Assembly (NCBI RefSeq): GCF_003333315.1
Contig: NZ_PSYR01000001.1
Span: 522,501 to 586,500 of the forward strand
Length of the DNA stretch: 64,000 nucleotides
Direction: 5' to 3'
DNA from: Acidiferrobacter thiooxydans
Lineage (GTDB): Bacteria; Pseudomonadota; Gammaproteobacteria; Acidiferrobacterales; Acidiferrobacteraceae
The first letter of the stretch is position 1, and each line of letters starts with the position of its first letter. Under the pieces are notes generated by a model. That model did not search any database. It was not told the DNA's origin and saw only the letters and a program-made list of their open reading frames with translations. Made by a program: the position numbers and the translations under genes. This document shows positions 33,114 to 43,484 of this stretch, one piece after another.

Positions 33114-33647
33114 ATGTCGCGAGTTGCGAAAAATCCAGTGAGTCTGCCGTCGGGCGTGGCATTGAGCCGCAACGGCGCGGATGTCACGATCAAGGGGCCG
33201 AAGGGCGAGCTGGCGCACCGTGTCCATGAGCTGGTGGACATCGAGCAGGACGGGAATGTGCTGCGCATCGTGGCCACTGACGACTCGACTTTGGCCAATG
33301 CCCTGTCGGGTACCACGCGGGCGCTCGTGCAGAACATGGTGACGGGCGTGACCAAGGGATTCGAGCGCCGCCTTACGATTGTCGGCGTAGGTTATCGCGC
33401 GGCGGTGCAGGGTCACAAGCTCAACCTGACATTGGGATTTTCGCATCCGGTCGTGTATGACATCCCGGCGGGTATCACCATCGAGACCCCGAGCCAGACG
33501 GAGATCGTGATCAAGGGGGCCGACAAGCAGCGCGTGGGCCAGGTTGCCGCCGAGGTGCGTGGCTATAGGCCGCCGGAGCCCTACAAGGGTAAGGGCGTGC
33601 GCTATAGCGACGAGGTGGTGGTGAAGAAAGAAGCGAAGAAGAAGTAA
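33114..33647 (+). CDS. rplF: 50S ribosomal protein L6
   Basis: 177 aa near the GTPase centre. Two repeated L6 domains, with the C-terminal signature [18 protein letters not shown]. Confidence 0.97.
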   Translation: MSRVAKNPVSLPSGVALSRNGADVTIKGPKGELAHRVHELVDIEQDGNVLRIVATDDSTLANALSGTTRALVQNMVTGVTKGFERRLTIVGVGYRAAVQGHKLNLTLGFSHPVVYDIPAGITIETPSQTEIVIKGADKQRVGQVAAEVRGYRPPEPYKGKGVRYSDEVVVKKEAKKK

Positions 33648-33656
33648 GGCGACCCT

Positions 33657-34010
33657 ATGAAAGACAAAGTAGCAACACGCAAGCGGCGGGCGTTCCGGGG
33701 TCGTAGGCGGATCGCGGCGCTGGGTGTGCAGAGATTGTGCGTGCACCGTACGCCCCGGCATATGTATGCGCAGATCATAGGGCCGGATAGCCGGGTGCTG
33801 GCCAGTGCGTCCACGGTCGAGGTCGAGGTGCGCAAGGACCTGAAGACCGGTGGGAACGTGGATGCCGCACGGCTCGTCGGCCGGCGTATCGCCGAAAAGG
33901 CGAAGGCGGCGGGGGTGGTGAAGGTGGCGTTCGACCGGTCCGGGTTCCGCTATCACGGGCGTATACAGGCCCTGGCGGACGCGGCGCGTGAAGGCGGGCT
34001 GGAGTTTTAA
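33657..34010 (+). CDS. rplR: 50S ribosomal protein L18
   Basis: 117 aa 5S-rRNA-binding protein. [19 protein letters not shown] and [20 protein letters not shown] are typical. Confidence 0.96.
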   Translation: MKDKVATRKRRAFRGRRRIAALGVQRLCVHRTPRHMYAQIIGPDSRVLASASTVEVEVRKDLKTGGNVDAARLVGRRIAEKAKAAGVVKVAFDRSGFRYHGRIQALADAAREGGLEF

Positions 34011-34019
34011 GGAGGCATT

Positions 34020-34535
34020 GTGGCGGCAGGCGGGACGGAGTCGGACGGTTATAGCGATAACCTCCAGGAAAAGCTCATCAGCATCAATCGCGTGGCCAAG
34101 GTCGTCAAGGGTGGCCGGCAGTTCGGGTTTGCCGCGTTGACGGTGGTCGGTGATGGTGATGGACGCGTGGGCATAGGGCAGGGTAAGGCCCGCGAGGTGC
34201 CGGTGGCTGTGCAGAAGGCAATGGATGATGCGCGGCGCAACATGGTGCGTGTGCACCTGAAGAACGGCACGCTGCATTACGGCGTCACCGCCAATCACGG
34301 GGCCTCGCGCGTGGTCATGAGGCCGGCCTCCGAGGGTACCGGGATCATCGCCGGTGGCGCAATGCGCGCCTTGTTTGAGGTCGCGGGGGTGCGCAACGTG
34401 TTGGCCAAGGCTCTGGGCTCCACCAATCCGATCAATGTGGTGCGGGCGACCTTGAAGGCCTTGCTGGATGTGAGTAATCCGGCGGAGATTGCCGCCAAGC
34501 GCGGCAAGACCGTCGAAGAGATCACGGGCGGTTAG
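34020..34535 (+). CDS. rpsE: 30S ribosomal protein S5
   Basis: 171 aa with GTG start at 34020, preceded by AAGGAGG. It affects translational fidelity. [19 protein letters not shown] and the [19 protein letters not shown] domain are present. Confidence 0.96.
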   Translation: MAAGGTESDGYSDNLQEKLISINRVAKVVKGGRQFGFAALTVVGDGDGRVGIGQGKAREVPVAVQKAMDDARRNMVRVHLKNGTLHYGVTANHGASRVVMRPASEGTGIIAGGAMRALFEVAGVRNVLAKALGSTNPINVVRATLKALLDVSNPAEIAAKRGKTVEEITGG

Positions 34536-34543
34536 GAGCGGCC

Positions 34544-34732
34544 ATGGCAAAAAAGCAGATGAAGGTCACTCTGGTGCGCAGCATGTTCGGGACCGGTGCC
34601 CGCCACCAGGCGTGTGTGCGCGGGCTTGGCTTGCGGCGCTTGCATCATAGCGTGCTGGTCGAAGACAGTGCGGCGACCCGGGGCATGGTGCGCAAGGTTG
34701 CCTATATGGTGAAGTGTGAGGAGGTGGCCTGA
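34544..34732 (+). CDS. rpmD: 50S ribosomal protein L30
   Basis: 62 aa. [24 protein letters not shown] is diagnostic over its first two thirds. Stop overlaps the rplO start (TGATG). Confidence 0.95.
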   Translation: MAKKQMKVTLVRSMFGTGARHQACVRGLGLRRLHHSVLVEDSAATRGMVRKVAYMVKCEEVA

Positions 34733-35160
34733 TGCGCCTGAATACCATTAAACCCGATCCGCATCGGACGGCGCCGCGGCGCGTGGGACGGGGTGGCGGT
34801 TCCGGTCTCGGCAAGACCTGCGGCCGCGGGCATAAGGGCCAGCGGGCGCGCGCCGGCGGCTACCATAAGGTCGGGTTCGAGGGCGGACAGATGCCCTTGC
34901 AGCGGCGCCTGCCGAAATTTGGGTTCCGCTCGGCGAAGGCCGCCGACACGGCCGCGGTGCGGCTGGGGGAGTTGCATGGATTCGACGGGACAGTGGATCT
35001 CGCGGGGTTGAAGGCCGCGAACGTAGTGGCGGCGACGGCATTGCGGGCGCGCGTATTCCTGTCGGGCACGATCGATAAGGCATTGGTGCTGAAGGGGATC
35101 GCCGTAACCAAGGGCGTGCGCGCCGCCATCGAAGCGGCAGGCGGCCGAGTCGAGGACTGA
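34732..35160 (+). CDS. rplO: 50S ribosomal protein L15
   Basis: 142 aa. Glycine/basic N-terminal extension ([21 protein letters not shown]) that threads into 23S rRNA, then [18 protein letters not shown]. Overlaps both rpmD and secY by one base. Confidence 0.96.
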   Translation: MRLNTIKPDPHRTAPRRVGRGGGSGLGKTCGRGHKGQRARAGGYHKVGFEGGQMPLQRRLPKFGFRSAKAADTAAVRLGELHGFDGTVDLAGLKAANVVAATALRARVFLSGTIDKALVLKGIAVTKGVRAAIEAAGGRVED

Positions 35161-36521
35161 TGGCCGCAAGGGACGCGAAACGCCAGGGGGCGCTGACGCC
35201 CGGAATGCTCGGGCGCTTGAGCGACCTAAAGCAGCGCTTGCTATTTTTGCTGGGCGCCTTGGTGGTGTTTCGTGTCGGGACGCACATACCGGTGCCGGGG
35301 ATCAACGCCGTGGCGCTCGCAGCGCTTTTCCAGCGCGCGAGCGGTTCCATCATCGGGATGTTCAACATGTTCTCGGGCGGCGCGCTGCAGCGATTGTCGG
35401 TATTCGCGCTCGGTATCATGCCGTACATCTCGGCGTCGATCGTCATCCAGATCCTGACGCCGGTGATCCCGAAGCTCGATGAGCTGCGCAAGGATGGCGG
35501 GGAGGCGGGGAGGCGCAAGCTGACCCAGTACACCCGCTACGGGACGGTGCTGTTGGCGGCGTTTCAAGGGCTTGGGATCTCGATTGCCCTGGAGCACCAG
35601 ACCGCGGGTGGCGTGCCGGTGGTGATGGCCCCGGGGATCGGTTTCGAGCTCTTTACGATGATCACGCTCGTGGCCGGTACCATGTTCCTGATGTGGCTTG
35701 GGGAGCAGATCACCGAGCGCGGCATTGGCAACGGGATCTCGATGATCATCTTTGCCGGCATCGTGGCGGGTCTGCCGCAGGCCATCGGCAGCACTCTGGA
35801 GCTTGCCAGCAACGGCTCCTTTCAGCCGTTGTTCGTGTTGCTCTTGTTTGTGGTGGCGCTCGCGGTGACGGCCTTTGTGGTGTTCGTCGAGCGTGGACAG
35901 CGGCGGGTGACGGTGACGTACGCCAAGCGCCAGCAAGGGCGCAAGATTTTCGGGGGTCAGACGACGCATCTGCCGCTCAAGGTGAATACCGCGGGCGTGA
36001 TCCCGCCGATTTTCGCATCGAGCATGATCCTGTTTCCGACCATGGCGGCGAACTGGTTTGGGCAGGCCAAGGGCATGGGATGGCTGCATACGGTGGCGGC
36101 GGCGCTGGCCCCGGGCCAACCGGTATATCTGATCGTATTTACGGTCGCGGTGATGTTTTTTTCGTTCTTTTACACCGCGATGATCATGGACCCGAAGGAT
36201 ACCGCGGATAACCTGAAGAAGTCGGGGGCGTTCATTCCCGGCATCCGGCCGGGTGAGCAGACGCGGCGTTATATCGATGACGTCATGTCACGGCTGACGT
36301 TGTCGGGGGGGATCTATATTACCCTGGTGTCCTTGCTGCCGGAGTTTTTGATCTTGAAGTGGAACGTGCCGTTTTATTTCGGAGGCACGTCGCTGCTCAT
36401 CATCGTGGTGGTGAGCATGGATTTCATGGCACAGGTGCAGGCGCATCTGATGTCGCATCAATACGAGAGTTTGTTGAAAAAGGCGAACCTCACGGGCGGA
36501 GTGAGCGGGCTACCTAAGTAG
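35160..36521 (+). CDS. secY: Preprotein translocase subunit SecY
   Basis: 453 aa inner-membrane channel of the Sec translocon, with ten predicted membrane segments. [12 protein letters not shown] near residue 37 and the large cytoplasmic loop [17 protein letters not shown] near residue 240 are typical. The start overlaps the rplO stop. Works with SecE (10029). Confidence 0.97.
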   Translation: MAARDAKRQGALTPGMLGRLSDLKQRLLFLLGALVVFRVGTHIPVPGINAVALAALFQRASGSIIGMFNMFSGGALQRLSVFALGIMPYISASIVIQILTPVIPKLDELRKDGGEAGRRKLTQYTRYGTVLLAAFQGLGISIALEHQTAGGVPVVMAPGIGFELFTMITLVAGTMFLMWLGEQITERGIGNGISMIIFAGIVAGLPQAIGSTLELASNGSFQPLFVLLLFVVALAVTAFVVFVERGQRRVTVTYAKRQQGRKIFGGQTTHLPLKVNTAGVIPPIFASSMILFPTMAANWFGQAKGMGWLHTVAAALAPGQPVYLIVFTVAVMFFSFFYTAMIMDPKDTADNLKKSGAFIPGIRPGEQTRRYIDDVMSRLTLSGGIYITLVSLLPEFLILKWNVPFYFGGTSLLIIVVVSMDFMAQVQAHLMSHQYESLLKKANLTGGVSGLPK

Positions 36522-36529
36522 AGGGAACC

Positions 36530-36643
36530 ATGAAAGTCAGGGCATCGGTGAAGAAGCTGTGCCGTAATTGCAAGATCGTGCGGCGTAAAGGGGTTGTCCG
36601 GATCGTGTGTAGCGACGCGCGCCATAAGCAGCGCCAAGGCTAG
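36530..36643 (+). CDS. rpmJ: 50S ribosomal protein L36
   Basis: 37 aa ([20 protein letters not shown]...RHKQRQG), zinc-ribbon form with CRNC, a third cysteine and a histidine. GAGGGAA lies 5 nt upstream, between secY and rpsM as in E. coli. Confidence 0.96.
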   Translation: MKVRASVKKLCRNCKIVRRKGVVRIVCSDARHKQRQG

Positions 36644-36645
36644 AC

Positions 36646-36674
36646 TTGATATTCCGGGGTTTCTAGGCTAGGCT
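36646..36674 (+). promoter_or_regulatory. Candidate alpha-operon promoter
   Basis: -35 TTGATA (36646-36651), 17-bp spacer, -10 TAGGCT (36669-36674). It overlaps the end of the gap after rpmJ. A CCCTT-GTG-AAGGG stem-loop follows (around 36687-36699) before rpsM, in the place of the S4-binding leader of E. coli, but I could not show the pseudoknot. Confidence 0.5.
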
Positions 36675-36721
36675 TGCGCGCTTTTCCCTTGTGAAGGGCG
36701 CGTTTAGGAGAGAACAGTACG

Positions 36722-37078
36722 ATGGCCCGTATCGCAGGCATCAATATTCCGAACCACAAGCATGTCGAGATCGGACTTACGTCGATCTATGGCATAGGGC
36801 GGCAGCGTTCCCGGCAGATCTGTGATGCCGCGGGCGTGGCGCTGAACGCCAAGGTCAAGGATCTGACGGACGCCGAGGTGGAGAAGATCCGTGCCGAGGT
36901 CGGCAAGCTCGTGGTCGAGGGCGATTTACGGCGGACCGTGTCCATGAACATCAAGCGCCTCATGGATATCGGCAGTTACCGCGGCATGCGCCACAGGCGC
37001 GGGCTGCCGGTGCGCGGACAGCGTACCAAGACCAACGCGCGCACGCGCAAGGGCCCGCGCAAGGGCATTCGGAAGTGA
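36722..37078 (+). CDS. rpsM: 30S ribosomal protein S13
   Basis: 118 aa. Subunit-bridge protein: [19 protein letters not shown] start and [19 protein letters not shown] tail. AGGAGAG upstream. Confidence 0.97.
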   Translation: MARIAGINIPNHKHVEIGLTSIYGIGRQRSRQICDAAGVALNAKVKDLTDAEVEKIRAEVGKLVVEGDLRRTVSMNIKRLMDIGSYRGMRHRRGLPVRGQRTKTNARTRKGPRKGIRK

Positions 37079-37093
37079 TCTTAAAGGACAGGT

Positions 37094-37492
37094 ATGGCGA
37101 CTAACTCACCCGCAGCAGGCAAGGTCAAGAAGCGCGTCAAGAAGAATGTTGCCGAGGGCGTGGCTCATATCCAGGCGTCTTTCAACAACACGGTCATCAC
37201 GATCACCGATCGGCAGGGGAACGTGTTGTCGTGGGCGACCGCGGGTGGCGCGGGTTTCCGGGGATCGCGCAAGAGTACGCCGTTTGCCGCGCAGGTGGCA
37301 TCGGACAAGGCCGGGCGCGCGGCGCAGGAGTTTGGCGTGAAGGCGCTCGAGATTCGCGTGAAGGGACCGGGGCCGGGGCGTGACTCCGCGGTGCGGGCCT
37401 TGCATTCGGCGGGTTTCGAGATCAGCAACATTATCGATGTGACGCCGATTCCCCATAACGGTTGTCGGCCGGCCAAGCGCCGGCGCGTCTAG
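37094..37492 (+). CDS. rpsK: 30S ribosomal protein S11
   Basis: 132 aa platform protein. [19 protein letters not shown] and the C-terminal [15 protein letters not shown] are diagnostic. Confidence 0.97.
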   Translation: MATNSPAAGKVKKRVKKNVAEGVAHIQASFNNTVITITDRQGNVLSWATAGGAGFRGSRKSTPFAAQVASDKAGRAAQEFGVKALEIRVKGPGPGRDSAVRALHSAGFEISNIIDVTPIPHNGCRPAKRRRV

Positions 37493-37509
37493 TTGACGGA
37501 GAGAGAAGA

Positions 37510-38139
37510 ATGGCCCGTGAGAACGCGGATGCAAAATGCCGGAAATGTCGGCGCGAGGGCGGCAAGCTCTTTCTGAAAGGGGAGAAGTGTTTTACCGACA
37601 AATGCCCCGTATCCAAGCGGACCTATCCGCCGGGGCAGCATGGCCAGCGGCGCAGCCGGCTTTCGGATTACGGTGCGCAGCTGCGCGAGAAGCAGAAGCT
37701 CCGCCGTATCTACGGGGTGCTCGAGGCGCAGTTCGCCAATTATTATTCCGAGGCGGATCGGCGCCGTGGTAATACCGGCGAGAACCTGCTGAAGCTCCTC
37801 GAGTGCCGGCTGGACAACGTGGTGCACAGGATGGGGTTTGGGGCGTCGCGTTCCGAGGCCCGTCAGCTCGTACGGCATAACGGCATCCTTGTGAACGGTA
37901 AGCGCGTCAATATTCCGGCCTATCAGCTCTCGGCGCAGGATGTGATCGAAGTGAGCTCCAGTGCCAAGGAGCAATTGCGCGTGAAGGCCGCACTCGAGGC
38001 CGCCGAGCAGCGCGGGTTTCCGGAATGGCTGGAGGTCGATAGCAAGGCCATGAAGGGGACCTTCAAGGCCGTGCCAGAGCGTCGCGAAATGCCCGGCGAG
38101 ATCAACGAGCAGCTCGTCATCGCCTTGTACTCGAAGTAA
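37510..38139 (+). CDS. rpsD: 30S ribosomal protein S4 (zinc-binding, C+ form)
   Basis: 209 aa from ATG at 37510 with GAGAGAAG upstream; a longer in-frame reading from 37462 overlaps rpsK and is rejected. The N-terminus keeps four cysteines (CRKC...C...C, residues 9-31) that bind zinc; E. coli S4 has lost this complete set. S4 RNA-binding domain [20 protein letters not shown] near residue 100. In relatives it represses the alpha operon. Confidence 0.96.
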   Translation: MARENADAKCRKCRREGGKLFLKGEKCFTDKCPVSKRTYPPGQHGQRRSRLSDYGAQLREKQKLRRIYGVLEAQFANYYSEADRRRGNTGENLLKLLECRLDNVVHRMGFGASRSEARQLVRHNGILVNGKRVNIPAYQLSAQDVIEVSSSAKEQLRVKAALEAAEQRGFPEWLEVDSKAMKGTFKAVPERREMPGEINEQLVIALYSK

Positions 38140-38158
38140 GTCGCCGGAGGGATAGTAT

Positions 38159-39163
38159 ATGCAGAGTTCGGCAGCGGAATTTCTTAAACCTCGCAATGTT
38201 GGGGTGCAGACGCTCGGTCCGACGCACGCGCGGATTACCTTGGAGCCGCTGGAGCGCGGCTTTGGCCATACCCTGGGGAGTGCGCTGCGGCGCATCTTGC
38301 TGTCGTCCATGCCGGGTTGCGCGGTAACCGAGGCGCGCATCGAAGGCGTGTTGCACGAGTACTCGACGATAGAGGGGGTTCAGGAGGACGTCATCGATAT
38401 CCTGCTGAATCTGAAGGGGTTGGCCATGCGTATGGAAGGGCGGGGCGAAGCGCGGCTGACGATCGACAAGACCGGGCCGGGTGTCGTGACCGCGGCCGAT
38501 GTCCGCACCGACCAGAGCGTGGAGATCGTGAATCCGGCGCATGTGATTGCGACGCTCACGAAGGCGGTGACGTTGAAAATGGAGCTCACGGTGGTAGCGG
38601 GGCGAGGCTATGAGCCGGTCCCGGCACGTGCCCTGAATGAGGAGCGCCCGCTTGGCGGCATGCAGATCGACGCCTCGTTCAGCCCGATTCGGCGTGTGGC
38701 CTATACCGTGGAAAACGCACGCGTCGAGCAGCGCACCGACCTCGATAAGTTGGTGCTCGACATCGAGACCAACGGCGCCATCGATCCGGAGGCCGCAGTA
38801 CGGCGCGCGGCGAACATCTTGCGCGATCAGATGGCGGTGTTCGTGGATCTGGAGAGCAAGGGGACTGAGATCCGGATCGAGGAAGAGCCGGACGTGAACC
38901 CCATTCTGCTGCGGCCGGTCGACGATCTGGAGCTCACGGTGCGATCGGCGAACTGCCTCAAGGCGGAGAATATTTTTTACATCGGCGACCTGGTCCAGAA
39001 GAGTGAAATGGAGCTCTTGAAGACCCCGAATCTCGGCAAGAAGTCGCTGACCGAGATCAAGGATGTGCTGGCATCCCACGAGCTCACCCTGGACATGAAG
39101 CTGGAGAACTGGCCGCCGGCATCGCTTCGGAACAAGGTTCCGGGCGAGGGTCTGGACCGGTAA
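38159..39163 (+). CDS. rpoA: DNA-directed RNA polymerase subunit alpha
   Basis: 334 aa. N-terminal assembly domain ([21 protein letters not shown] near residue 38) and C-terminal domain that binds UP elements and activators ([19 protein letters not shown] near residue 265). 19 nt after rpsD. Confidence 0.97.
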   Translation: MQSSAAEFLKPRNVGVQTLGPTHARITLEPLERGFGHTLGSALRRILLSSMPGCAVTEARIEGVLHEYSTIEGVQEDVIDILLNLKGLAMRMEGRGEARLTIDKTGPGVVTAADVRTDQSVEIVNPAHVIATLTKAVTLKMELTVVAGRGYEPVPARALNEERPLGGMQIDASFSPIRRVAYTVENARVEQRTDLDKLVLDIETNGAIDPEAAVRRAANILRDQMAVFVDLESKGTEIRIEEEPDVNPILLRPVDDLELTVRSANCLKAENIFYIGDLVQKSEMELLKTPNLGKKSLTEIKDVLASHELTLDMKLENWPPASLRNKVPGEGLDR

Positions 39164-39179
39164 GAGAGAGGACTGAGCC

Positions 39180-39575
39180 ATGCGGCACGGCAATAGCGGA
39201 CGGAAGTTCAACGTAACGAGCGCGCATCGCAAGGCGCTGTTCAAGAATATGGCGGTGTCGTTGTTTCGGCACGAGCAGATCGTGACGACCTTGCCAAAGG
39301 CCAAGGAGCTGCGGCGCATCGCGGAACCGCTCATTACTTTGGGCAAGAGCGCGACGGTCGCGAACCGGCGTCTGGCGTTCGCGCGCTTGGGGGATCGCGA
39401 GATCGTCGGGAAGCTGTTCGATGAGCTCGGGGTGCGGTATCAAAATCGCGCGGGCGGCTATCTGCGCATACTGAAGATGGGTCTGCGGGCCGGTGATACC
39501 GCGCCTATGGCGGTGGTGCAGCTCGTCGATCGGCCGGAGAAGACCGAGGCCGAAGGGACGGAGGCCGCCGCCTAA
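39180..39575 (+). CDS. rplQ: 50S ribosomal protein L17
   Basis: 131 aa. [20 protein letters not shown] start. Last gene of the ribosomal block; a strong terminator follows. Confidence 0.97.
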   Translation: MRHGNSGRKFNVTSAHRKALFKNMAVSLFRHEQIVTTLPKAKELRRIAEPLITLGKSATVANRRLAFARLGDREIVGKLFDELGVRYQNRAGGYLRILKMGLRAGDTAPMAVVQLVDRPEKTEAEGTEAAA

Positions 39576-39605
39576 TACTGGGAAAGGGCGTTGTACGAAC
39601 AGGCA

Positions 39606-39637
39606 ACCGGCTGGCATGGCGCCAGCCGGTTTTTTTG
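39606..39637 (+). terminator. Terminator of the alpha operon
   Basis: ACCGGCTGGC (39606-39615) pairs with GCCAGCCGGT (39621-39630) around a 5-nt loop, followed by seven T residues. A second perfect 8-bp hairpin (GTGCGCCC/GGGCGCAC, 39638-39657) follows at once without a T tract. Confidence 0.95.
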
Positions 39638-40114
39638 GTGCGCCCGGCAGGGCGCACTCACTTGACTGTGGGCGGGCGCAAACACCAAAGATCTGGCGAG
39701 CGCTGGATGAATAGCGGTGTCGCCGGGGGCGGGCGATGCCCCTCAAGCACGCGGCTGGGGGGGCCGATAGACCGGGAACTGGCCAAGCTCGGCGCGGCCG
39801 CATAGGGGCATAAGCGTACGCCGCGAAACTCTTCTACGGGTGGCCAAACCGCCATGGCGACAGCAGACGGGGCTCACCATGACCGACTTTGACAAGCGTG
39901 GCATGCCCAGGCCCTCATGACCGCGATGGCTCGCGCCGCCTGTTGCGGACCTGCCTGCCGGGTGGCGTGGGAGGGGTGCGGTCGAGGGCCGCAGGGCGAC
40001 CGACCGCCCCCCGCGATTGCGCCCTCGGCAGGTGTGCGGCCCGTCCCTTCGGCCGATTGGCGGCCGCCACGCCGAGCGCTGTAATGGCCGCCGATGACAG
40101 CAGGGGATCAGGGC
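39638..40114 (+). other. Gene-free spacer between rplQ and the GT9 gene
   Basis: After the tandem hairpin at 39638-39657 I see no convincing gene or RNA. Short open frames lack ribosome binding sites and recognisable protein character. A TGTAAT hexamer at 40080-40085 may be the -10 of the glycosyltransferase operon; no good -35 is paired with it. Confidence 0.5.
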
Positions 40115-41191
40115 ATGGATGCCTTCAAAAGCGTGTCGCGGATCTTGGTGGTGCGTCTCGATAACATCGGGGACATCCTGATGTTATCGCCGGCAGTGCG
40201 CATGGTGCGACGGGCATGGCCGGAGGCGCGGGTGACGCTCATGGCCTCGCCGGCCGGGGCGGCCGTGGCCGGACTGGTGCCGGGTATCGACGAGGTATTC
40301 GTGCATCGCGCCCTCTGGCAGGACGCCCATGGCGACATGGCCTTCGACCCGAGCCGTGAACAGGCGCTGGTTCGTGAACTCGCCCGGCGGTCGTTCGATG
40401 CGGCGCTGATATTCACAAGTTTTTCGCAAAGCCCATTTCCACCCGCCTATGCCTGCTACCTGGCCGGCATCCCCGTGCGCATCGGTCAATCCCGCGAATT
40501 CGGCGGCGGGGTGCTGACGCACTGGGTACGCCCGCCGGCCGACGACGCCCATCAGGTGGATCGGAACCTGCATATCCTGCGTGAGGTCGGCATCCCCGTA
40601 GTCGGGCCCGATGTCAGCGTCGTGCGCATCTCGGTGCCGCGGGCCGCGCACGCCCGCGCGCAGACAGTGTTGCAGGAGCGGGGCGTACGCGGGGATTTCG
40701 TCGTGATCGCCCCTGGCGCGACCTGTAGCGCGCGCCGCTATCCCGTGGAGCGCTATGCGGCGGTGGCCGCCGGCCTGCGCCAGGCGGGGCGTACGGTCGT
40801 CGTGGTGGGCGGCCCCAAGGACATCGCCCGGGGCGCGGCGGTGGCGAGCGCCTCGGGGGCGGTTTCTTTGTGCGGACAGACGGATATCGCGGTGCTCGCG
40901 GCGTTGCTCGCGCGCGCCCGGTTGCTTATCGCCAATGATTCAGGGCCGATGCATCTGGCCGATGCGGTTGACTGTCCCATGGTCATCCTGTATTCGGGCA
41001 CCGATCGCGAATCGCAATGGGGTCCCCGCCGGGCCCCGGCGCGCCTCCTTCGCCGGCCGACCGCCTGTGCCCCCTGCTACCGATTCACATGCCCTTACGA
41101 TCTCGAGTGCTTGGCGATCCCGCCCGAGGAGGTGGTGGCGCAAGCGCTGGGGTTGTGGGGCGAGACCCTCCGGGAGGTGGCCGATGGTTGA
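40115..41191 (+). CDS. Glycosyltransferase family 9 (heptosyltransferase-like)
   Basis: 358 aa from ATG at 40115, chosen because AGGGGA lies 7 nt upstream; ATG 40094 would add seven residues. GT9 signatures: N-terminal ILVVRLDNIGDILMLSPAVR, acidic-sugar site region VIAPGATCSARRYP, and NDSGPMHLADAV near residue 275 of the donor domain. GT9 enzymes add heptose to lipid A-core; the adjoining hldE makes ADP-heptose, which supports a role in LPS core synthesis. Whether it equals WaaC, WaaF or another linkage cannot be told here. Its stop overlaps hldE by 8 nt. Confidence 0.8.
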   Translation: MDAFKSVSRILVVRLDNIGDILMLSPAVRMVRRAWPEARVTLMASPAGAAVAGLVPGIDEVFVHRALWQDAHGDMAFDPSREQALVRELARRSFDAALIFTSFSQSPFPPAYACYLAGIPVRIGQSREFGGGVLTHWVRPPADDAHQVDRNLHILREVGIPVVGPDVSVVRISVPRAAHARAQTVLQERGVRGDFVVIAPGATCSARRYPVERYAAVAAGLRQAGRTVVVVGGPKDIARGAAVASASGAVSLCGQTDIAVLAALLARARLLIANDSGPMHLADAVDCPMVILYSGTDRESQWGPRRAPARLLRRPTACAPCYRFTCPYDLECLAIPPEEVVAQALGLWGETLREVADG

Positions 41192-42653
41192 CGTCCAGAC
41201 GCTCATGGGTGTCCTGCAGTCCTTCGGAAAAAGACGTGTGCTGGTCTTTGGGGAGGCGATCCTGGATCGCTACCTGAAGGGTCGCGCGACCGGCATCTGT
41301 CGCGAGGCGCCGGTCCCGGTGGTAGGACTGCAGACCGTCCTGGAGGCCCCTGGGGGGGCTGCCAATGTCGCCGCCAACATCGCGGCCCTGGGCGCCCACG
41401 CGCGCCTCGTATCATGGGTCGGCGCGGATGACCATGGCCAGCGGCTGCGCGCGCTTATCGAGGGTCAGGGCGTGGACTGTACTGGCGTCGTCGCTGATGG
41501 CAACCGGCGGACCGTGGTCAAGCAGCGACTGCGGTGTGACGATCAGCTCGTGGCGCGTTTCGATGAGGGCGATGTGGGACCGGTGGCCGCCACGCTCGCC
41601 GCGCGGCTTGCCGCCGCGCTGTCGGCCGCGGCGGCCGGCTGCGATGCCGTGGTCGTGTCTGACTACGGGCTGGGTCTCATGGGCCCGGTCGTGCACGAGG
41701 CCTTGAAGCGTCTGCGGGGCCAGGGGTTGGCATTGATCGTCGATGCCAAGGACCCCGGGCGCTATCGCCATCTCGCGCCGCTTGTGGCGAAGCCCAACTT
41801 CGCGGAGGCCCTGCGGCTTTTGGGGGTAGGCGGTGTACCGCCGGATGACCGCCCTGCCTTCATCGCGCGTTATGAGGACCGTCTCCTCGACGCCACCGGC
41901 GCGCGATCGGTGGTGGTGACCCTCGATGCCGAGGGTGCCCTGCTGCTCGGGGCGGGCGGCCCCTACCGTACCGCTGGCCGTGTCGTGCCCGCCGCGCATG
42001 CCGCTGGGGCCGGCGATACGTTCGTGAGCGCCCTTACGCTCGCGCTCGCATCCGGTGCCGACACGTGCGTGGCGATGGACCTGGCGGCCGCCGCCGCCGA
42101 CGTCATCCTGGCACGCGAAGACACGGCGACCTGCAGCCGGGAGGAGTTGGGCCGCGAGCTCGCCGGCCAGGGTAAGTTTCTGCGCGCACCCACCCAGATC
42201 CGAGAGATGGCCGGGCGCCTGCGCCAGACGGGGCGGCGCATCGTCTTTACCAACGGCTGTTTCGATATCCTGCATCGCGGCCACATCACCTACCTGGAGC
42301 GTGCGAAGGCCTTGGGCGATGTCCTGATCGTCGGCCTGAATGACGATGATTCGGTCCGGCGCCTGAAGGGGGCCGGGCGACCGCTCAATCCGCTTGCCGA
42401 TCGCATCGCCGTGGTGGCGGCGCTCGGTTGCGTGGATCATGTCCTGGCCTTTGCCGGGGATACCGCGCACGGACCCATAGAGATGGTGCGTCCGGATGTG
42501 TTCGTGAAGGGCGGCGATTATGTCGCCAAGACCTTGCCGGAGGTGGCCTTGGTCGAGGAATTGGGCGGTCGGGTCCGACTCCTCGAATATATCGACAATA
42601 GCTCGACGAGCGGCCTCATAGCGCGTATTCGCAGAGACGCGCAGGCCGGCTAG
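41184..42653 (+). CDS. hldE: Bifunctional heptose-7-phosphate kinase / heptose-1-phosphate adenylyltransferase
   Basis: 489 aa, close to E. coli HldE (477). Makes ADP-heptose precursor for LPS core. Residues ~15-325 are a PfkB/ribokinase domain with GGAANVAANIAALGA and the catalytic GAGDTF motif. Residues ~345-485 are a nucleotidyltransferase with FTNGCFDILHRGHITYLE (HxGH). The start is the ATG at 41184, overlapping the GT9 stop and preceded by GGGAGG; much longer upstream reading in this frame is only the shadow of the GT9 gene. Confidence 0.94.
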   Translation: MVDVQTLMGVLQSFGKRRVLVFGEAILDRYLKGRATGICREAPVPVVGLQTVLEAPGGAANVAANIAALGAHARLVSWVGADDHGQRLRALIEGQGVDCTGVVADGNRRTVVKQRLRCDDQLVARFDEGDVGPVAATLAARLAAALSAAAAGCDAVVVSDYGLGLMGPVVHEALKRLRGQGLALIVDAKDPGRYRHLAPLVAKPNFAEALRLLGVGGVPPDDRPAFIARYEDRLLDATGARSVVVTLDAEGALLLGAGGPYRTAGRVVPAAHAAGAGDTFVSALTLALASGADTCVAMDLAAAAADVILAREDTATCSREELGRELAGQGKFLRAPTQIREMAGRLRQTGRRIVFTNGCFDILHRGHITYLERAKALGDVLIVGLNDDDSVRRLKGAGRPLNPLADRIAVVAALGCVDHVLAFAGDTAHGPIEMVRPDVFVKGGDYVAKTLPEVALVEELGGRVRLLEYIDNSSTSGLIARIRRDAQAG

Positions 42654-43429
42654 TGGATGTCCTGATACCGACTTACAACCGGCCGGCCGCGCTGGCCGTG
42701 ACGCTCGCGAGCCTGCTTGGCCAAGGCGTGCCGCTGCGCGTGGTGGTATCCGATCAGGGCGACGTGCCGGCCGCATCGGTCGCGGAGGTGCAGGCCGTGG
42801 CCCGGGTCCTCGAGGCCCAGGGGCACCGGCTTGTCTGGCATCGCCATCTGCCGCGCCGCGGTCTCGCGGAACAGCGCGCCTTTCTGCTCGCAGAGGCGCG
42901 CGCGCCCCAGGCCCTGTTCCTCGACGATGATGTGATTCTGGGGCCCGGTGCCCTGCCCCCGTTGCTTGCCACCCTGAAGGCCGAGGGCTGCGGCTTCGTG
43001 GGGTACGGCGTTATCGGGCTCAGTTTTCGGGACGACGAACGCCCCCATGAGCAGGAGATCGAGTTCTGGCAGGGGCCGGTAGTCCCCGAGACGGTGACCC
43101 CGCAGTCGCCGGCATGGGCCCGCCATCGTCTCCATAATGCCGCCAATCTCTATCATGTAGGGCGCAATGTGAGCGGTTACCAGCGTTATCGCGTCGCCTG
43201 GATAGGGGGGTGCGTGCTCTATGATGTCGCGGCCCTGCGTGCGGTCGGAGGGTTTTCCTTCTGGCGCCATCTGCCAGCGGACCACTGCGGGGAGGACGTG
43301 CTGGCGCAACTGAAGGTCATGGCCCGGTTCGGGGGTTGCGGGCTCCTGCCTTCGCGGGCCTATCATCAGGAGTTGCCGACGACCATCACCGATCGGCGCG
43401 TGGACGCGCCGCGCGTGTTGACGTTGTAA
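42653..43429 (+). CDS. Glycosyltransferase family 2
   Basis: 258 aa, GTG start sharing the last base of the hldE TAG. GT-A fold: MDVLIPTYNRPAALAVTLASL at the start and the metal-binding LDDDV near residue 89. A late GEDVLAQLK region resembles the catalytic ED motif. No membrane segment is seen, so it is a cytosolic or peripheral transferase. Third gene of the GT9-hldE operon, hence probably LPS or another envelope glycan. Acceptor and sugar unknown. Confidence 0.8.
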   Translation: MDVLIPTYNRPAALAVTLASLLGQGVPLRVVVSDQGDVPAASVAEVQAVARVLEAQGHRLVWHRHLPRRGLAEQRAFLLAEARAPQALFLDDDVILGPGALPPLLATLKAEGCGFVGYGVIGLSFRDDERPHEQEIEFWQGPVVPETVTPQSPAWARHRLHNAANLYHVGRNVSGYQRYRVAWIGGCVLYDVAALRAVGGFSFWRHLPADHCGEDVLAQLKVMARFGGCGLLPSRAYHQELPTTITDRRVDAPRVLTL

Positions 43430-43469
43430 GGATCCGATCGCCCATTCGGGATGGGCCTTGGGCCAACGG

Positions 43470-43478
43470 TGCTAGACT
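43470..43478 (+). promoter_or_regulatory. Extended -10 promoter, leaderless transcript
   Basis: TGCTAGACT, identical to the element before birA. With the last T as -7, +1 is the A of the ATG at 43485. No Shine-Dalgarno is present and no -35 is convincing. Confidence 0.6.
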
Positions 43479-43484
43479 CACGCG

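Noticed and set aside
40755-41183. N-terminal extension of HldE
   Set aside because: Overlaps the GT9 gene in another frame, and the HldE domain and ribosome binding site start at 41184.
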